DNA of 64,000 nt from Sternotherus odoratus (taxonomy: Eukaryota; Chordata; Testudines; Kinosternidae): positions 31,349,626 to 31,413,625 of the forward strand of contig JAVMKO010000004.1 of NCBI GenBank assembly GCA_032164245.1, given 5' to 3'. Shown here piece by piece: positions 59,601 to 64,000 of this stretch. The notes under the pieces are model-generated. The model made no database searches. It was given only the letters and a program-made list of their open reading frames with translations, and was not told where the DNA came from. The position numbers and the translations under genes are program-made. The first letter of the stretch is position 1; each line of letters opens with the position of its first letter.

Positions 59601-60814
59601 CAGAACAGGATCAAATGTGGACAACATACAGTATGCGGCAGGGAGCAGGGGAGTCTATCTGGGTGCAATATACAGAACCATCACATCACGAACCAGGAAT
59701 AATCACCTTTAAACTACAGATGTAACTGTGGCTAGGCATACCTTGGGGCACCTTCATGCCAGAATGATCTCATGAATTCGAGAGGACTTCAGAGCAATGC
59801 AGCAAAACTTACGTATAATTACACTTTGCAAAATTACCCTGTAGAATGTATGTTTCTCTCTCAATCACACCAAAGTAAAACACCACCATTTATCAGTATA
59901 AGGATTTTATTTCTTATTGCCAGCATTATACATTCAGCTTAGAATCTGAAATTCCAACTGCGTTTTCCAACATCACTAATAAGCACAAACTGTACATTTG
60001 AAACTTTGGAGAAAATCTAGTCTCCAGTACCAAGCAAAGAGCAGGAAGGCATGTAGGGAACAGGAATTTTGCCACTATGCCATGGAGAAGCTTCTGCTGT
60101 GGCCTTTACTACAGCCCTGAAACCACAGTAGTACAAGCATAACCAGGGTTAAAGCCACTGATTTAAGGATTAAAATAATTGAATAAGTGTAACTTAATTA
60201 AATGATCAATATAATAAGATTCCAGGATTCGTCACTCTGAGTGTCACTCTGAAGCTTAGAATATCCGTTGAGTCAATGCGAAGCAAAGGAAAAACCTACA
60301 AGCATAGTTGAAAGTTTCAGTCCTCACTGAGATTTGCATCCTGACATCCATTTTTTAAGTTTTCAGCAATTTTGTTTTTGTACACTACATGGGTGCAATT
60401 GGCAGTTTCTGTAAATATGTACCTATGCCATGCCAAAAGTCCTACACCATTGTGATATCAGAGGTAACTCAACTAATCACCATCCTGACTCTACAGTTAA
60501 TTTGCATGCAACAATGCCATTGGTTGTATGGGGGAGACTACACAGATGGACTACTTGGCCCAACTGCCAAACCCACATGACATCACCAGGTACCAGTATA
60601 GTACAAAGTTATGAGGTCTAAACATCTGCAAATATTTGAAAGAAAGACATTGATTAGATGATCCCAGTTAAATGATTGGTTTAACCAGACCAATAGAAAA
60701 TATAAACTGAAAATACAGTGAAAATGATGTAACAGACTGATTGAAGAGATTGTGGAACAGTCTTTCAAAAAAAATCATAGAAGCCCCTACATTTGACTCC
60801 TGTAATTAAAACTA
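59601..60814. other. No gene recognised
   Basis: AT-rich; no conserved frame. It may contain worn upstream parts of the hAT transposase that follows, but I could not read them. Confidence 0.35.
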
Positions 60815-61271
60815 CTGTCATTCAGGCAATAGAACAGTTATTCCAAAACTCCTCACTATACTTGAAGAAGACCTACACCAGCAATGCAAAGCACTAGAGA
60901 GAGTGTTGACACAAGATGACACGCACAATATTCATACGAGTGATTTAGATGATGGACTGAAAGTCCTTTCAAGATACATTTCAGCAAAGGCTGTTCTGGA
61001 ATATATGTCCACAAATAAGACAACCATCCTCTTTCCAAATGCTTTTGTTGCTCTGAGCATACTTCTAACACTTCCTGTAACAGTTGCCAGTGGAGAACGC
61101 AGCTTCTTCAAACTGAAGTTAATAAAAACACATCTACGCTCCACAATGACACAGGAGAGGCTGGTCAGCCTTGCAACCATCTCAACAGAGCATGTGCTGG
61201 CCGAAACTGTGGACCTTTAGGAAGCCATTCAAATCTTTGCAACCAGAAAGGCACAGAAAGCATCACTTTGA
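60815..61271 (+). pseudogene. hAT transposase C-terminal relic
   Basis: The frame runs open from about 60845 (LTILEEDLHQQCKALERVL) to a stop at 61218. It contains ALSILLTLPVTVASGERSFF, then KLKLIKTHLRSTMTQERL, the conserved C-terminal dimerisation block seen in hAT transposases and in domesticated ZMYM-type zinc-finger proteins. After the stop the same frame continues with EAIQIFATRKAQKASL to a second stop at 61269, so the first stop is probably a late mutation. The N-terminal zinc finger and the catalytic core were not found. About 120 uninterrupted codons is more than the other relics here keep. Confidence 0.8.
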
Positions 61272-61566
61272 ATATTCAAACAAAAAAAAATGCCAGTGTT
61301 TACTATGCAGACAAGAAAAGTTATATTTGCTGTTCAGGCATTTGGAAATTAAGGGTTTCTTATTTTTTTTGAACAAAGCATTTTAAGTTGTTAGTTCATC
61401 TTTATAGGGGTGAGTACCAGAACAGTCCCATGAGAGGAGAAAAACAGGAAGAAGGCAGAATTGAGACCTTTCAAAGGCCCAAGTGAGGGGGCATGAGGAC
61501 ATCATTTGAGCTTCCCATCTCTGGTGCCAAAATGTTGTCGGCTAGCCCTGCTAACAAAAGGAAATA
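61272..61566. other. Unidentified spacer
   Basis: Includes an A-run and a possible hAT 3' non-coding tail; nothing definite. Confidence 0.35.
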
Positions 61567-61664
61567 CAGTAAAACCCCGATTAATGGACCCCGATTTAAC
61601 GGACTTCGGATGCAACGGACAAAATTTATGAGCAAGTCCGATGCATCCAAAATCCGTTTTTTCG

Positions 61665-62035
61665 TGAGCTGGCTGCCGGCTCCCAGCTGCCTCCCCGGTC
61701 CAGGCAGCGGGCGGGCTGGCTGCTGGCTCCCCACTGCCTCCCCGGTCCAGGCAGCGGGCGGGCTGACTGCCGGCTCCCCACTGCCTCCCCGGTCCAGGCA
61801 GCGGGCGGGCTGCCTGCCAGCTCCCCGCTTCCGCCCGGGTCCAGGCAGCCAGCGGGCTGACTGCCGGCTCCCCCCTGCTGCCTGGGTCCAGGCAGCCGGT
61901 GGGCTGGCTGCCGGCTCCCCGCTGCCAGCCCGCCCGGGTCCCAGCAGCGGGGACCCGGGCGGGCGGGCGGGCTGCTGGCTGCCGCCCGGGTCCCAGCAGC
62001 CGGGACCCGGGCGGGCGGGTTGACGGCTCCCAGCT
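61665..62035. repeat. GC-rich minisatellite inside the transposon
   Basis: Seven or so imperfect units of about 45-47 bp built from GGCTGCCGGCTCCC and CCCCGGTCCAGGCAGCGGGC. GC content is far above the rest of the window. Confidence 0.92.
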
Positions 62036-62046
62036 GCCGTGATAAG

Positions 62047-62186
62047 TAAAACCTCAATATAACGGACTAATTCGGGCGAGGGTGTGTCCGTTAAAGCCGA
62101 AAGTCCTGTTATTTAATAATTTTCGGCTTTCGGCTTTAACGGACACCCCCTCGTCCGAATTAGTCCGTTATATCGAGGTTTTACTG
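62047..62186. repeat. Long terminal hairpin
   Basis: TAAAACCTCAATATAACGGA at 62047 is the near-perfect inverse of the right terminus; the arms extend about 57 bp (through GTCCGTTAAAGCCGAAAG) around a loop of roughly 20 nt. A complete small MITE may have inserted or arisen within the larger element. Confidence 0.88.
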
Positions 62187-62188
62187 TA

Positions 62189-62839
62189 GTTTAAAGCAAT
62201 ATGGAATCCATTCCTGCAAGATAGAAACCAAAAGTTTAATAAGATTTATAAAATCATTAAACCTTTCTGTAGACATTTTTATACTGGCTAATGTAAGTGT
62301 ATCATGCCTCAGGGAATAGGATAATCACTAGCTAGGACCAAGGAAAATATATTACCTGGTTATGATATTGTGCAATTGGCTAAGTATATTATGATTTTTC
62401 TTTCATTTTCTTTGAAGCACCAGGAATAGAATAGGGATCCTGGAATAGATGGACTATTTTTCAGTAGAAGAACTTCTGGCTATGACTGGCTAGACCAAAG
62501 CAAACAAGTGAGATCAGATGCCTTAGAGCAGCTGGAGTAATCAGGGAGGCATGACAAATCAGAGCAACCCAGTTATTAGGTGACATTAAAGATGCATGAG
62601 GCAGAGGTCAGAAAGGCACATAGTAACAGGGGAGAGGGAAAATAATGTGTAGATCAGTAGTCCATGTATTTAGAGCTCTTATATGATAGCCCAAAGGACT
62701 GATCCATGGGACTATTCACCTGAAATTATCTATGACACTCCATTTAGGCTGCTGTGAAGTGCATAGGTGTAATAGGTCTGTTATGCCAAATGATGAAGTA
62801 CTTTCAAAGTTTCTATAGCATTTTTTCTTCTATAGCTTT
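62189..62839. other. No gene recognised
   Basis: Nothing identified. Confidence 0.4.
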
Positions 62840-62915
62840 CAAAGTATTTTAAAAAGTGGTCCTTATTATCCCCATCTTACCAATAGGAAAACTGAGGCAC
62901 AAATACTAAAGTTTT
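62840..62915 (+). repeat. MIR-like SINE core
   Basis: CCTTATTATCCCCATCTTAC followed by CAATAGGAAAACTGAGGCAC is the conserved MIR core ('attatccccattttacagatgaggaaactgaggcac'). Confidence 0.75.
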
Positions 62916-63379
62916 ATGTTCAGACTTATCTTTTATAAAATTAGGTTTGGAATTGAACACTTCCTTCTTCAGCCTCAGAAACATGATGCAAATAAAAAGA
63001 AAGTGTATGACATACTTTGCAAACCACACAATATGCTGCAGACTGCTCTTACTTTTGGGGGAAGTCATTTCTATTCTTTTTTGGTCTCTCTCACTTTGTG
63101 CTATAAAAGTGTGTCTATAATTCACATATGACTATACAAATAATCTTAAATAAATTATACCAATTTAAAATGTTCTAGAAGCCTGCTATTTTTAAACAAT
63201 ATTCTGAGTATAGTCATCCTAAGAGATACTTATCTTTTGAAATGTACGACTATGTGGAAAATGTCATGAAATGTACATTTCCCTTATGATAACATGTACC
63301 ATATAGGTCACACTGTGAATTAAAGATGGAACTGGTAATAGAATCCAGGTGTCCTGAATATTAACCCAAAGCATATTTC

Positions 63380-63452
63380 ACACTGCAAGCACCAATGCAA
63401 GCACTGCAAGCACCATGGCACACCAAAACATACTGCAAGCACTATGGCACAC
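63380..63452. repeat. Short tandem repeat, period about 31 bp
   Basis: CTGCAAGCACCATGGCACAC and CTGCAAGCACTATGGCACAC are two adjacent units, with a partial third (CTGCAAGCACCAATGCAAG) to the left. Confidence 0.85.
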
Positions 63453-64000
63453 CTCTAGGGCCCCAGCTTCCACAATCATGTGATTATATCAGAACATTAT
63501 ATTTTCATTAAATAAAAATTATGTTTCTAGTTTTCATAGTTGTTCAGAAATGCTTGAAAACAAGAACAATGTAAGCAATGCAGAGATGTCTGAGTCTGCA
63601 GACCGCATGAAACAATAGTTCTAAGAGGTAAAACCCAACTCTATGCATCACAATGGAGTGTTAATTCCAACATCCACTGCTCTGTGGTCCCTACCAATAC
63701 TAGCCCAGCAGAAGACTTTGTATTCTTTTATTCAGCATAGGATACAGTGTCTTTTGCCTGAGCCGATCTTTCCCAGATATGTTTATTGACAATCAAATAA
63801 CAGTGTGCACCCGCAGCAGCTTTTACTGTTGCCAGGCTGTTTTCCTATTTTGAATTTGCAAGCTTTGTGAATATGTTGTTGTTCAGGACCCTAATTTTGC
63901 CTTTTGTCTTCTCCACACGTGCCTTAGTGTCACTCTACTGTAGGCAGATTCCACAAATGGACAAGTGATACTCCAATTTTAGGTGATGTTGAGTTGTCTA
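63453..64000. other. No gene recognised
   Basis: AT-rich end of the window, with no identified element. Confidence 0.4.

Larger units (their letters stand above)
61567..62186. mobile_element. pogo/Tigger-like DNA transposon, non-autonomous, TSD TA
   Basis: The left end is CAGTAAAACCCCGATTAATG and the right end in reverse is CAGTAAAACCTCGATATAAC. TA flanks both sides (61565-61566 and 62187-62188), the Tc1/mariner/pogo signature. Between the ends lie a GC-rich minisatellite and, at the right, a second, longer inverted repeat. No transposase is encoded; long frames in the GC-rich part (for example 61493-62023) are artefacts of its composition. Confidence 0.85.

Noticed and set aside
61493..62023. 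176-codon frame and its 143-codon antisense partner
   Set aside because: Both are produced by the GC-rich minisatellite inside a transposon; Pro/Ala/Gly-rich repeats on both strands are compositional.

Overview
This looks like intergenic or deep-intronic DNA from a sauropsid vertebrate, most likely a turtle. It is AT-rich and CpG-poor. No reading frame resembles a conserved host gene. Most of what can be identified is a dense layer of old transposable elements: CR1-type LINEs, Penelope-like elements, several solo LTRs, non-autonomous hAT, Harbinger-like and pogo/Tigger-like DNA transposons, Helitrons, MIR-like SINEs, and small fold-back elements built around GGCCTGATCC and TTGAAAATC motifs. 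The turtle assignment is inference from remembered repeat families, because no database search could be run. No rRNA, tRNA gene or CRISPR array was seen, and no operon-like structure is expected or present.

Layout. 1-10 kb: a TG/TA microsatellite, an antisense Penelope GIY-YIG endonuclease relic, a 70-bp fold-back element with a 5-bp TSD, a solo LTR with TSD AGCC, a Helitron with an internal pyrimidine array, and a Harbinger-like MITE containing a nested hairpin. 10-20 kb: a solo LTR carrying two minisatellites (TSD ATAT), a truncated LTR interrupted by a head-to-head Penelope insertion, and a CR1 split by about 1.5 kb of nested insertions (a 320-bp repeat, then a second Helitron). 20-30 kb: a hAT-derived element whose two arms carry the same transposase C-terminus in opposite orientation, a strong short hairpin, an antisense CR1 end, an LTR next to a 196-bp MITE with TSD TAA, and a TATA/poly(A)-bearing LTR. 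30-45 kb: mostly non-repetitive AT-rich DNA with a few MIR-like and fold-back copies, and one 999-bp LTR with a perfect TSD TTGTT. 45-52 kb: a hAT nested inside another hAT (TSD GCTTAGCT) and a cluster of tRNA-like SINE modules. 53-60 kb: two diverged direct copies of a segment of about 1.3-1.5 kb, roughly 4.9 kb apart. 60-64 kb: an unusually open hAT transposase C-terminal reading frame, then a pogo/Tigger-like element with a GC-rich minisatellite and a long terminal hairpin.

The window therefore records a relative order of insertions (Helitron and unidentified repeat into CR1, Penelope into LTR, hAT into hAT). The items most worth following up are the two structurally complete Helitrons, the inverted-repeat hAT, the unidentified repeat shared by 17.2 and 33.2 kb, and the ancient 53/58-kb duplication with a splice-site-flanked candidate exon.
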